A program made the translations under genes and the position numbers. The notes beneath the pieces were generated by a model. The model did not search any database. It saw nothing but the letters and a program-made list of their open reading frames with translations, and was not told where the DNA came from. This document shows, in pieces, positions 1-9,015 of a DNA stretch of 64,000 nt. Numbering within the stretch: the stretch's first letter is position 1; each line of letters opens with the position of its first letter. This stretch comes from Arcticibacter pallidicorallinus (GTDB lineage Bacteria > Bacteroidota > Bacteroidia > Sphingobacteriales > Sphingobacteriaceae): contig NZ_PVTH01000005.1 of NCBI RefSeq assembly GCF_003002875.1, positions 62,001-126,000 on the forward strand, given 5' to 3'.

Positions 1-981
1 AAGCGACGCGATATTATACTTAACACCCAACCCAACATACCAGTAATTGAGGTTCTTATTCAATGGGGGCACCTCTATTGTAATCGGACCATCCAGACGA
101 TCAGCTGCAAAAGCAAACAGTTCGGGCTTGCTATCTGCCTGAGCCAGTTTTTCTGAAAGCCTAGCCTTTTCGACCTGCAAACGCATCTTGCTCAACACAG
201 GAGCATTCTCCTGTGAAAGGGCCCTCCAATCCGTCTTTAATTGAGCAGCTTCAACAACAGGGGGAGTATCCATACTGACAAGGAGTTTGGTACCTTCGGG
301 TAACGACAACGTTTTGACCAGCTCGTTATTAATTATCCTTTCAGAACTTTCCAGGCGGATTAAGCCTAACTCATGGGATTGTTTTTGCAGTTCATACCGC
401 GTTACGGCACTTCTCAGCGAGACACCCTGACTAAACTTATTTCGCAGCTGCTGCAACAACTTTTCGGTCTGCAGCATATTGTGCTGTAATATTTTCTTCT
501 GGTTCTGTAACCTCTGCAACTCCAGATAGTATCCGGAAATCATGAATCTGATATCTTGCTTATTGTCATCCTTTTCCAATCTTGAAATCATCAAATTCAA
601 CTCGCCGGCTTTGATAGAGGTTTTGACAGCTCCTCCTCCGTAGATCAACTGCGTGGCTTGCAAAGCAAAGTTATTGCCAAAGTCAGGTATAGGTGCATTC
701 ATGCCACCCGTAAAATCCCGGTCACATAGCCAACCGTCGCCATTGTAACTAAAGTTAAATGATACATCAACGGAGGGTAAAAGCTTGTTTTTTTGTTGCT
801 GAATCTCCTGTTCCGCAAGCTCCTCATTGTAGCAAGCAATCTTGAGCACGCGGTTGTTCTTATCTGCCATTTCAAACAGATCGAGAAGCTCAACCCGAAG
901 AGTATCGGACCTCTGGGCAAATAAATTTGGAGTGTTGATGACCGAGAAAACTATAAGGAAGAGATGAACAGTTTTATTCAT
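1..981 (-). CDS. TolC-family outer-membrane efflux protein, 3' end cut by the window edge
   Basis: An open frame runs from an ATG at 979-981 to the window edge with no stop. The N-terminus is a signal peptide (MNKTVHLFLIVFSVI..., cleavage probably after LFAQ). The body has long amphipathic helices with repeated Gln/Leu/Lys heptads, a short TolC-like strand region (VSFNFSYNG) and the second helical pair, as expected for the outer-membrane channel of a tripartite RND or ABC efflux system. About 327 residues are visible; the family is usually 420-480, so the C-terminal third is missing. HlyD and RND partners probably lie beyond the left edge. The gene is divergent from an AraC-type regulator, a common arrangement for regulated efflux operons in Bacteroidota. 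The substrate cannot be read from the sequence. Confidence 0.85.
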   Translation of the reverse strand, partial: MNKTVHLFLIVFSVINTPNLFAQRSDTLRVELLDLFEMADKNNRVLKIACYNEELAEQEIQQQKNKLLPSVDVSFNFSYNGDGWLCDRDFTGGMNAPIPDFGNNFALQATQLIYGGGAVKTSIKAGELNLMISRLEKDDNKQDIRFMISGYYLELQRLQNQKKILQHNMLQTEKLLQQLRNKFSQGVSLRSAVTRYELQKQSHELGLIRLESSERIINNELVKTLSLPEGTKLLVSMDTPPVVEAAQLKTDWRALSQENAPVLSKMRLQVEKARLSEKLAQADSKPELFAFAADRLDGPITIEVPPLNKNLNYWYVGLGVKYNIASL

Positions 982-1115
982 AAGAGTGGAATTATTTATC
1001 GGCTGCAAAAATCCGCTTTTTAACCTTGATGGCGCTCTTCCGAAAAAGGATAAAATTGGTTTGTTTTGAAACAAAGAATCCCAGTAGTTCGTATAACTAA
1101 TAGAATTAACAACAG
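982..1115. promoter_or_regulatory. Divergent promoter region between tolC-like gene and araC-type regulator
   Basis: This 134-bp gap separates two divergent genes and must hold both promoters. It contains a small inverted repeat at 1060-1075 (TTTGTTT, 2-nt spacer, AAACAAA), a candidate operator for the neighbouring regulator. No strong -33/-7 pair could be fixed on either strand. Confidence 0.35.
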
Positions 1116-2030
1116 TTGAAAGCACCCGAACTCATTAAGACAGACGACGAATTATTTCGAGCCCCCGGGGAAAGTTTAGCAAACTCTGCCAATATTAACA
1201 TTATGGAGCTGAGCTCCTTGCACTTGAAGAAGCAATTGAACACCACGGTCTATCTAAGGTCTTCTATGTTTATATTGGTTCTAAGTGGAACCTGCGCAAT
1301 AGAGATCAACTTCCGTAGGTATGAAGTTTCTACCGACGAAATTATCCTTCTCTCATTCGGTCATTTCTTTAAAATCTCCCATTTGAGCGAAGATTTAAGA
1401 TGCATAGTCTTGTATGTAAGCAAAGGCTACATTGACGATATGTTCTCCACGGATATGGTGTACAAGCGAATTAAATACGGCGTGAGGATGCATAGAAAGC
1501 CGCATTTAACGTTAAATAATGAAGAGGCACATTTATTACATCAAAGACTGCAATTTATACAGGGCGTGGTTCTGAATGAGCAGCACCGGTATCATAAAGA
1601 AATGATTTTGGCGTCACTCCTATTTTTCTTCCTAGATCTTAGTAATATTATAGAGAAAGATGAACGGGATTTATTGGCTTCTCAGCCGAGTCGCGACGAA
1701 ATTTACTTTCAACAGTTTCTTGAGCAGCTGGTTCTTCACTATAAGTCGCAGCACCATGTCGATTTCTATGCAGAGAAGCTGCATATAACCACCCACTACC
1801 TCACGTTGATAGTCAAACGCGTTAGTGGGCAAACGGTTACCGACCTGATTTTTCAGTTGCTGTTCAGCGAAGCGAAGCTATTGTTGCAGCAGCCGAGATT
1901 TTCAGTACAGCAAGTGGCCGAAGAACTCCACTTCTCAGACCAGTCAGCTTTTGGTAAATTCTTTAAACGCAAAAGCGGCACCTCTCCTAAAGAATTTGCA
2001 CTTAAAGCAAAAAATCAGAACTCTATCTGA
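1116..2030 (+). CDS. AraC-family transcriptional regulator
   Basis: The protein has up to 304 residues with a C-terminal double helix-turn-helix AraC DNA-binding domain (about residues 200-300). It shows the typical second-HTH signature VAEELHFSDQSAFGKFFKR followed by SGTSPKEF. The N-terminal part is a sensor region with beta-rich cupin-like character. The frame opens at a TTG at 1116; an internal ATG at 1203 would give 275 residues, and I cannot decide between them because Bacteroidota lack strong Shine-Dalgarno sites. The 3' end overlaps the converging VOC gene by 8 bp. Divergence from the TolC-like gene suggests that it controls that efflux operon; this is inference. Confidence 0.85.
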   Translation: MKAPELIKTDDELFRAPGESLANSANINIMELSSLHLKKQLNTTVYLRSSMFILVLSGTCAIEINFRRYEVSTDEIILLSFGHFFKISHLSEDLRCIVLYVSKGYIDDMFSTDMVYKRIKYGVRMHRKPHLTLNNEEAHLLHQRLQFIQGVVLNEQHRYHKEMILASLLFFFLDLSNIIEKDERDLLASQPSRDEIYFQQFLEQLVLHYKSQHHVDFYAEKLHITTHYLTLIVKRVSGQTVTDLIFQLLFSEAKLLLQQPRFSVQQVAEELHFSDQSAFGKFFKRKSGTSPKEFALKAKNQNSI

Positions 2031-2409
2031 GCATTGCAGTTGCGCGCTTACAAAGTTGAATAGCTAAGCCCCAGGGATCGCGCATCATCACCAGATGTGA
2101 TCCGTCATCTAAAATGTCGTTAGACACGGTGATAGCACCAGCCTCTTCGAGTCTTGTTCTATCCCGATCCGGAGTTTCAGACACAAACGCCAGGTGAACA
2201 ATTAAGGGATGCATGTCACGATACTTAGGTACCTGATCAATGGGATTCTTGTATATTTCAATCATTATCTGTCCACTATCATCTGCCAAAAACGTCATAA
2301 AAGGAGCCTGTTGCTGCTGTTTTATGATAGAGAGGCCAAGATGTTGCACATACCATTTGGCCATATTGATGGGGTCTTCTACGTTGATAGCGAAGTGTTC
2401 AAGTTTCAT
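2023..2409 (-). CDS. VOC-superfamily protein (glyoxalase/dioxygenase-like)
   Basis: This 128-residue protein is a single vicinal-oxygen-chelate unit with two beta-alpha-beta-beta-beta modules. It opens with KLEHFAINVEDP, has DDSGQIMIEIYKNP in the middle, and ends with the VMMRDPWGLAIQLCKR motif typical of VOC proteins. Likely metal ligands are His5 and the Glu in the IEIY strand, with a second His in the HLAF strand. These proteins bind or transform small electrophiles or aromatic compounds; the substrate is unknown. It lies 37 bp downstream of the dienelactone hydrolase gene on the same strand and is probably co-transcribed with it. Confidence 0.85.
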   Translation of the reverse strand: MKLEHFAINVEDPINMAKWYVQHLGLSIIKQQQQAPFMTFLADDSGQIMIEIYKNPIDQVPKYRDMHPLIVHLAFVSETPDRDRTRLEEAGAITVSNDILDDGSHLVMMRDPWGLAIQLCKRATAMLR

Positions 2410-2446
2410 AACGTCTTTTAGTTGCTCAATAATAGTAATAATCGTG

Positions 2447-3334
2447 TTAACCGAGCTTCTTTTTGAAGAACTCTATCGTACGACTCCAGGCAAGCTCGGC
2501 CGCTGCCTTATCATACCGCGGCGTTGTGTCGTTATGGAAACCATGATTAACTTGAGGATAGATAAAAGCCTCGTAGGATTTCTTGTGCTCTTTTAAAGCA
2601 GCTTCATACGCAGGCCAGCCTTCATTTACACGCGTATCCAGTTCGGCGTAGTGAATAAGTAAAGGCGCTTTTATCTTCGGAACGTCAGTCACAGGAGGTT
2701 GTCCGCCATAGAACGGGACAGACGCAGCGAGGTCCGGTATCCGCACAGCCATCATATTGGATATCCAGCCACCGAAGCAAAAGCCTATCACTCCAACTTT
2801 GCCATTACAATCTTTATGGTGTTTGAGATACTCATACGCAGCAATGAAATCCTCGAGCATTTCGTCTCTGTTTCGCTTGCTTTGCATCGTTCTGCCATCA
2901 TCATCATTGCCCGGATATCCGCCAAGGGGTGTTAGCGCATCAGGTGCCAAACTGATGAAACCGGCTAATGCAGCCCTTCTCGAAACATCCTCTATGTGTG
3001 GGTTCAGGCCTCTGTTTTCATGTACCACGATAATACCTCCAAGCTTGCCTTTCGCACTGACAGGTCGCGATAAAAGTCCTTTGATCTGGCCTCCTCCCTT
3101 TGGAGAGTTATAGGAAATAGAATCTGACTGCAATCGCGAGTCGTCTTTCTTAATCTGAATAGCGTCAATATAGTCGGGACTGAGAAAGCTCATGAGCGAG
3201 GTTACCGTCAGTCCGCCAACCGCAAACAATGACAACCTTTGCAAAAAATCCCGTCTGTTTACACGATTGTGGGCGTAGTCGTCGTACAGATCAAATACCT
3301 CCTGCTTGATGTCTTCCTTTTTTATTTCTTTCAT
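2447..3334 (-). CDS. Exported dienelactone hydrolase family protein
   Basis: A 295-residue alpha/beta hydrolase. The N-terminus carries a twin-arginine-like signal ([11 protein letters not shown] followed by a hydrophobic stretch, about residues 25-50), so the enzyme is probably exported through Tat. The catalytic triad is visible: Cys186 in GFCFGGW, Asp233 in ELDTR and His264 in NHGFHND. A Cys nucleophile is diagnostic for the dienelactone hydrolase family (carboxymethylenebutenolidase-like). The family hydrolyses lactone or ester bonds; the physiological substrate here is unknown. The gene sits directly upstream of the VOC gene, and the pair looks like a small detoxification operon. Confidence 0.9.
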   Translation of the reverse strand: MKEIKKEDIKQEVFDLYDDYAHNRVNRRDFLQRLSLFAVGGLTVTSLMSFLSPDYIDAIQIKKDDSRLQSDSISYNSPKGGGQIKGLLSRPVSAKGKLGGIIVVHENRGLNPHIEDVSRRAALAGFISLAPDALTPLGGYPGNDDDGRTMQSKRNRDEMLEDFIAAYEYLKHHKDCNGKVGVIGFCFGGWISNMMAVRIPDLAASVPFYGGQPPVTDVPKIKAPLLIHYAELDTRVNEGWPAYEAALKEHKKSYEAFIYPQVNHGFHNDTTPRYDKAAAELAWSRTIEFFKKKLG

Positions 3335-3521
3335 GGGGTGTGTAGGTTTGAAGTTAATTTATGGTCTATTAAAAATACAGAATTATTAAGAACATTAGCA
3401 GCAAAACGAAATCAGATTAGTGTTTATAGCTGCAGCCATATACGTTAACTTAGCAGCTTCATTTAAATGCAATGACAACTCTGAACTTTACCGGCAAGGT
3501 CATTATTCCTCCCGAAAAAAT

Positions 3522-4724
3522 ATGAAACGTCTCTGGCAACTATATTTAGGGTCCTACGAAGGCCTTTCTAAGCCGGTTTGGATGCTTTCGCTTATCATGC
3601 TGATCAACCGTAGCGGAGCGATGGTCATACCGTTTCTTGGAGTCTACATGACGCAGTCACTAAATTTCACATTAACAGAGACTGGCACCGTACTAAGCTG
3701 CTTTGGTATTGGCGCTATTTGCGGTTCCTGGATCGGAGGATGGCTCAGCGACCGGATCGATCATTTCAATATCCAGCTATTTTGTTTGCTGCTTTGCATA
3801 CCCATATTCTGTTTTCTCCCGCTTCTCACTGAACCACTAACGCTTTCATCCGGTGTATTCGTTCTCAGCCTGGTTTCGGAGACTTTCAGGCCGGCAAATT
3901 CGGTAGCTATCGCTTCGTACACTAAGAAGGAGAATATTACCAAGGCATTCTCCCTGAACCGTATGGCGGTGAATTTGGGATTTTCTATCGGACCGGCTCT
4001 AGGCGGCTTTCTTGCGGCCTTTTCGTATCGTCTTTTATTTTACGGTAACGCATTAAGTTGTGCAATAGCGGCAATTGTTTTCTATTTATATTTCAGAAAC
4101 AGGTCCGGTGAAAAACGTGAAAAACACGGGACCAAACCAATTGGAAATGCGGGGAGGTCTCCATGGAAAGACACACAATTTGTATTATTCAGCTTACTGT
4201 GTTGCCTTTATACGATCTGTTTCTTCCAACTTCTAAACACATTGCCTCTGTTTTACAGAGAGGTGCATTTGCTTGATGAGTGGGATATTGGTCTGATCCT
4301 TGGATTTAGTGGACTCGTGGTGTTCCTTCTGGAAATGCTTTTGGTCCATATTGCAGAGAAGCGGCTAAACGCATCAACCATCATCATATTGGGGACTGTA
4401 CTTTGTGGAGCGTCTTATCTGATGTTACTATATCCAGGAAAGCTTCCGATCCTCTACGCCTCAATCTTTGTTCTCTGTATCTCGGAAATCCTTGCGATGC
4501 CGTTCATGTCGACAGTGGCTATGCAGCGGGCAACCACCGAAACAAGGGGAGCCTACATGGGAATGAATTCTCTTGCTTTTTCAGTAGCATATGTCCTCTC
4601 CCCTTACCTCGGAACACGGATTGCACATAACTTTGGCTTCGACACGCTTTGGTTATTAACGGGACTTGTGACGGGGGTAGCCGCGCTTGGCTTTTGGATC
4701 AACATGAAGCAAATGAAACTCTAA
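3522..4724 (+). CDS. MFS transporter
   Basis: About 400 residues with roughly 12 hydrophobic segments. A motif A-like loop (GGWLSDRIDH) between TM2 and TM3 identifies the major facilitator superfamily, probably the drug/multidrug exporter group. I start at the ATG at 3522 (MKRLWQLYLGSYEGL). An in-frame GTG at 3420 would add 34 residues of non-membrane sequence that do not look native. The stop lies 4 bp from the end of the converging aldo/keto reductase gene. The substrate cannot be predicted. Confidence 0.88.
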   Translation: MKRLWQLYLGSYEGLSKPVWMLSLIMLINRSGAMVIPFLGVYMTQSLNFTLTETGTVLSCFGIGAICGSWIGGWLSDRIDHFNIQLFCLLLCIPIFCFLPLLTEPLTLSSGVFVLSLVSETFRPANSVAIASYTKKENITKAFSLNRMAVNLGFSIGPALGGFLAAFSYRLLFYGNALSCAIAAIVFYLYFRNRSGEKREKHGTKPIGNAGRSPWKDTQFVLFSLLCCLYTICFFQLLNTLPLFYREVHLLDEWDIGLILGFSGLVVFLLEMLLVHIAEKRLNASTIIILGTVLCGASYLMLLYPGKLPILYASIFVLCISEILAMPFMSTVAMQRATTETRGAYMGMNSLAFSVAYVLSPYLGTRIAHNFGFDTLWLLTGLVTGVAALGFWINMKQMKL

Positions 4725-4728
4725 GCCC

Positions 4729-5856
4729 TTATCCTTGAGGAAGAGGGGCATTAGCATGAATCAACTTCTCGTTTTTAAGCTCAGCCCAGAAATCAGCTGG
4801 AATTGCCTTAGAGAAGGACGCTGCGTTTTCCACGACTTGTTGGACGGTGTGTGCTCCCGGAATAACCGCAGATACAACCTCTGGTGCCGCGCAGAATTGC
4901 AGAGCAGCCGTACGAAGATCTACGTTGTGACTGGCTGCAACGCTTTTGAAAGCAGCAAGCTTCTCTTTTACTCCTTCAGGAAAATCATCTTCATATAGAT
5001 AACGATTCTTCCCGGAGAGAAAACCTGCACACAGAGGAGCCCCTACCACTATGGAAATATCCCTTTCTGCAGCCTTCGGGAATACCTTGTTCAGATCATC
5101 CTCATGATGGATCAGGGAATATTGGCAGGCGGAAAGAAATATATCGGGGTCTGCTGCGTCGATCGTTTTTAAGATCGGCTCTACGGTGTTTACTCCCAAG
5201 CCCCAGGCCTTAATGATTCCCTCTTCCCTCATCCTGGTAAGTTCAGGCATAGCCCCTTTTCTCGCAATTTCAAAATACTTTAACCAATCTTTGCCCATAT
5301 CGCCGTTATCTGGAGAAAGGTCATGGATATATACAATGTCAAGTGAAGATACACCAAGTCGCTGCAAACTATCTTCTATCGACCGGCGTACCCCGTCAGC
5401 CGTAAAGTCGTACCGGTATCCGAAGTTTACTTTACCCTTCCATATCGCTTGAGTTACGTCAAAATTTTCTTTCGGCTCTAAAATCCTACCAACTTTGGAA
5501 GACAACACGTATTCCTCACGGACTTTATCTTTTAAGAACAAACCTAACCTTCGCTCGCTAATACCTAGTCCATACCATGGAGAGGTGTCAAAATAGCGAA
5601 CGCCTGCATTCCAGGCTGCTGATATGGATTGCAAGCATTCGACATCCGGATTGATGTTGAATCCGTTACCTATGGCAACGCCTCCAAAGCCGGATTTGTT
5701 AGCCGGTCTGAATCGCTTGTGCTGATTTGAATTTATAAACTTTGTCATATTCTGTACTGATGATACCGCCGAAACATTACTGGCCGACTCGGGAACAGAA
5801 CCACCTCCCACTGATGCGATAGATGCCTGGGAACTGATAAATTGCTTTCGGTCCAT
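4729..5856 (-). CDS. Aldo/keto reductase
   Basis: A 375-residue NAD(P)H-dependent aldo/keto reductase. The catalytic tetrad is readable: Asp90 and Tyr95 (YFDTSPWYG), Lys121 (SSKVGR) and His178 (YIHDLS). The N-terminal 50 residues are Ser/Asn/Gln-rich and not part of the TIM barrel; they may be a degraded export signal or a disordered leader. Similarity in the barrel is to the L-fucose/D-threo-aldose 1-dehydrogenase subgroup, suggesting sugar oxidation or reduction, but this is inference. It begins about 200 bp upstream of and divergent from the pectate lyase gene, which would fit a role in sugar use. Confidence 0.88.
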   Translation of the reverse strand: MDRKQFISSQASIASVGGGSVPESASNVSAVSSVQNMTKFINSNQHKRFRPANKSGFGGVAIGNGFNINPDVECLQSISAAWNAGVRYFDTSPWYGLGISERRLGLFLKDKVREEYVLSSKVGRILEPKENFDVTQAIWKGKVNFGYRYDFTADGVRRSIEDSLQRLGVSSLDIVYIHDLSPDNGDMGKDWLKYFEIARKGAMPELTRMREEGIIKAWGLGVNTVEPILKTIDAADPDIFLSACQYSLIHHEDDLNKVFPKAAERDISIVVGAPLCAGFLSGKNRYLYEDDFPEGVKEKLAAFKSVAASHNVDLRTAALQFCAAPEVVSAVIPGAHTVQQVVENAASFSKAIPADFWAELKNEKLIHANAPLPQG

Positions 5857-6055
5857 TGTTTCGCTTTGATATAACGTAATAGGATAACTTCCCGGTTACA
5901 GGTAAATATTTACATGCTTTAAGTCAACGTCTTTCAGCTTACTTTGTTTAACATATGTGGCAATAATGCGATAATATGCTACAATTCTTTGTAAAGAAAC
6001 TATAATATTTCTGGAAGCTTACAAGTTAGCTTTAGACTTTATAAACCGACAAATA

Positions 6056-7459
6056 ATGGCGCCCAATTTCGTACGAAGCATCTCTCTAAGCATTCTTCTC
6101 CTAACTCTTTCCCTACTATCCCAGGCACAACAAATCGCGTTTCCCGGAGCGGAAGGTTATGGCAAATTCACAACGGGCGGCAGAGGCGGCCGGGTGATAG
6201 AAGTGACAAACCTTAAGGGAGACGAGTCTCCAGGCAGCTTGAGGGCGGCTTTTAAAACACCCGGATCAGATCCGATCACCATTGTATTCCGTGTATCAGG
6301 AAACATTGGTTTAACTGACGGTCAGGTGAAGGTTGGCAGGTCAAACATGACAATTGCCGGCCAAACAGCTCCTGGCGAGGGAATCTGTATTAAAGACGGA
6401 TATCTAAAATTTAGCGGAAGCAATCTTATCATACGTTTCATGCGGTTCAGGCCTGGTGACGCGGCTGGACTTAGCGATCTTTCGTGTTTAGGCAATGAAA
6501 ATTCTCAAAATGTTATCATTGATCATTGTTCTCTAAGCTGGTCAAACGAAGAAAGCCATACTTGCTACGACAATAAGTACATTACGGTTCAGTGGTGTAT
6601 CCTCAGCGAAAGTCTATACAAATCATTTGACTCGAAAGGTGCGAGAAGTTACGCTGCACAATGGGGCGGACAATATGCGAGCTACCACCATAATCTGATT
6701 GCAAGCAATGTCAGCCGTTCTCCCCGCGTTAACGGTTCCAGGTCTCACGATACCGTAGCCTTATGTGATTATCGCAATAATGTGATCTACAACTGGGGAA
6801 AGTTGGGTGCTGTTTACGGAGGCGAGCTCGAAGTAAATGATCCGAAGGCAGGGTGCTATATCAACTGGGTAAATAACTATTATAAACCTGGACCAGCTAC
6901 TGCATCTGATCACTTTTTTGCTCAGCCATCTTATGAATCCAGAAAAGACGCGGCGAAAGGATATGCGAAATGGTACTTCAGCGGAAACTTTATGGAAGGC
7001 GGAATTGGCTCGCTGAACGGCGACAACTGGAAGGGAGTTGATATGAGTAAAGTTGGTTCAGCCGAGAACATCCGCTCTCTAAGTGAATTCGAGGTAGAAA
7101 GACCTCACACAGAAACCGCAAAAGAGGCTTACCAGTCTGTGCTACTCAAATCGGGGGCTATCTTTCCAACCAGGGATGCTATCGACACGAGAGTGGTAAA
7201 TGAGGCTTCCGGTAAAATAAAGCATTCCGGAAGCGGTACATACGGTCGTAATAAAGGAATCATCGACACACAGAAAAGTGTCGGCGGCTGGCCGGAGCTT
7301 AAATCAAGCAAGCCGCCCGTTGATTCGGACCACGACGGTATGCCTGATGAATGGGAAATTAAAAATAAACTTAACCCCAAATATGCAGACGACCGAAATC
7401 TTGTAGCTCAAGATGGATACACGATGCTGGAAAAATATATTAATAGTCTGGCAGTATAA
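6056..7459 (+). CDS. Secreted pectate lyase, polysaccharide lyase family 1
   Basis: A 467-residue secreted protein. An N-terminal signal peptide (residues 1-24, ending LLSQAQQ) is followed by FPGAEGYGKFTTGGRGG, the typical start of PL1 parallel beta-helix lyases. Asn/Ser ladder motifs such as NVIIDHCSLSWSNEES and the catalytic-arginine region SRSPRVNGSRSHD follow. The C-terminus has a calcium-binding segment DSDHDGMPDEWE, often seen at the end of Bacteroidota lyases. The enzyme cleaves de-esterified homogalacturonan by beta-elimination, with calcium. Other pectin enzymes lie nearby (12992-15508, 19255-20409). No SusC/SusD pair is in the window, so this is not a complete utilization locus. Confidence 0.92.
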   Translation: MAPNFVRSISLSILLLTLSLLSQAQQIAFPGAEGYGKFTTGGRGGRVIEVTNLKGDESPGSLRAAFKTPGSDPITIVFRVSGNIGLTDGQVKVGRSNMTIAGQTAPGEGICIKDGYLKFSGSNLIIRFMRFRPGDAAGLSDLSCLGNENSQNVIIDHCSLSWSNEESHTCYDNKYITVQWCILSESLYKSFDSKGARSYAAQWGGQYASYHHNLIASNVSRSPRVNGSRSHDTVALCDYRNNVIYNWGKLGAVYGGELEVNDPKAGCYINWVNNYYKPGPATASDHFFAQPSYESRKDAAKGYAKWYFSGNFMEGGIGSLNGDNWKGVDMSKVGSAENIRSLSEFEVERPHTETAKEAYQSVLLKSGAIFPTRDAIDTRVVNEASGKIKHSGSGTYGRNKGIIDTQKSVGGWPELKSSKPPVDSDHDGMPDEWEIKNKLNPKYADDRNLVAQDGYTMLEKYINSLAV

Positions 7460-7485
7460 GCTTACGGAGTAATGTCTTAGTAACA

Positions 7486-7530
7486 CTTTCGGTAAGCCTT
7501 CTTTCTAAGCTAAATCAGACCTACCGAAAG
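7486..7530. terminator. Possible bidirectional terminator between convergent genes
   Basis: The 75-bp gap between two convergent stops has a perfect 9-bp inverted repeat, CTTTCGGTA at 7486-7494 and TACCGAAAG at 7522-7530, with a 27-nt loop. There is a run of T after it on the plus strand. The long loop makes it only a moderate terminator candidate. Confidence 0.4.
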
Positions 7531-7533
7531 CGG

Positions 7534-8895
7534 CTATATTTTTTTTTCTCTCATTTTCACGAGTGCTGCTTTATATCTTTCAGAGCTTCTGCCAGCGCCT
7601 TTAGCCAGTGCGATCGCTTTTAGCTGAGTGCGCTCTGCTTCAAGATAAAACTCAAGGCGATAGAGAAGATGAGCAAGGGTGTCATAGAATTCTGCTATCG
7701 GATCTAGCTTGATCGAAGTCTGGCTCCATAATAATGCTTTCATCAACATTCTGCGATCTTTTGAATACTCAAATACAGTCCATGCAGCACTATTAAGCTC
7801 AACTGGTGCACTAAGGACCTGCCTGGCTTCAAGTTGCCTTAACACTACTTTCCAGTTTTCAGGATCATATAACGCTGGCCGCGTCGTCATATTCTTCTCC
7901 CCCTCTACGAGGAGCATGGGATACAATTTCTTGTATTTCTGCAACGTGTCGATAGTCACATTTAAATAATATCTTTCGATGTAATATGGTAACAAGTCTA
8001 ATAACCGTGACGTATCTTTAATGGCACGATTGAACCTTATTAGTTCCGAGTCATATCGAAACTGTGCAAATCGATAATTTTTATCAGACCATATAGTCCG
8101 CTGATAATCAGCCGACTTTGCGCCTAGATTTCGATCTTTTGTCTTTACAGCCTGCTCAAATGTATTAAGCGTGATGCGGTCGTTTATTTCTGCTCTCTCC
8201 TTAAGCGGAAAACTCGCCCATGCACTGTCTCTAAGCTTTATGTCTGATACCACCAGGTTATAGAGCGTACTTCCGTAAATCATCCCACGGTGCAAAAGGT
8301 AAGCGGTGATTGGAACCGTCCTTATTTCTTTTAACGTAAGCTGGTCAGCATAGTCCTGAACTAACCGATAATTGAAATAGATGCCGAGGCTTTCCCTTTC
8401 AGCTATATATGCTTTCAAGAACATCGTATCTCTGTTGCCTTTAAAATACTCCGATTCATACCAGCCAATCGAAGTGGCGCTCTTGGCTTTGTTGAGAGCA
8501 TTTTTCAAATCTCCCAATAAACCATCAGCATCTTTAAAGTTCGGAAATATTCTATAGAGCAACTGACGATTTCCATCCAGAAACAGCAAAACGGGAGTTT
8601 GCTGGACATGATATTTCTTTTTTAAAGATCCATATTCCCTGTCATCTACTGAAGGTATGTAGTTAATAAAATGATCATTTAGGAAAGGAGTTATACGGCT
8701 GTCTTTTCTAACGTTGAGCAGCCCCGGTGGTACAGGCACATTTTCAGGAGGAATTATCAATAAGCATATCGGCTTGTTTTCGCTTTTAGCTTTGGAAGAA
8801 GCTAATGTTAAGCTCCCTTTTTCAGATCTTAATTGTTGTGCAATAGTGGTATTACACAACACGGTAGCCAAGATCAGGTGTACAAGATATTTCAT
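7534..8895 (-). CDS. Exported thioredoxin-fold protein without a redox motif
   Basis: About 453 residues from the ATG at 8893-8895; the frame also opens at a TTG at 8919. An N-terminal signal peptide (MKYLVHLILATVLCNTTIAQQ) is followed by a thioredoxin-like domain (about residues 35-150) with the strand VQQTPVLLFLDGNRQLLYRI, which contains the cis-Pro-like TP. There is no CxxC motif, so a disulfide oxidoreductase role is unlikely. The C-terminal 300 residues are helical with repeat-like spacing, possibly TPR-like (WTVFEYSKDRRMLMKALLW... and ALAHLLYRLEFYLEAERTQ-type helices). Similar proteins occur in Bacteroidota as periplasmic proteins of unknown function. Confidence 0.75.
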   Translation of the reverse strand: MKYLVHLILATVLCNTTIAQQLRSEKGSLTLASSKAKSENKPICLLIIPPENVPVPPGLLNVRKDSRITPFLNDHFINYIPSVDDREYGSLKKKYHVQQTPVLLFLDGNRQLLYRIFPNFKDADGLLGDLKNALNKAKSATSIGWYESEYFKGNRDTMFLKAYIAERESLGIYFNYRLVQDYADQLTLKEIRTVPITAYLLHRGMIYGSTLYNLVVSDIKLRDSAWASFPLKERAEINDRITLNTFEQAVKTKDRNLGAKSADYQRTIWSDKNYRFAQFRYDSELIRFNRAIKDTSRLLDLLPYYIERYYLNVTIDTLQKYKKLYPMLLVEGEKNMTTRPALYDPENWKVVLRQLEARQVLSAPVELNSAAWTVFEYSKDRRMLMKALLWSQTSIKLDPIAEFYDTLAHLLYRLEFYLEAERTQLKAIALAKGAGRSSERYKAALVKMREKKI

Positions 8896-9015
8896 TAATA
8901 TGTTTAGGTTAAACAACAAACTTATAGTTCTTTGGTCGTTTTAGACTCATTAGCCTTATATCAAAAGATCAGTTAGTTTCGTTTTTGCGCTCTGAAATTA
9001 TTTTATCGGTCTGCA

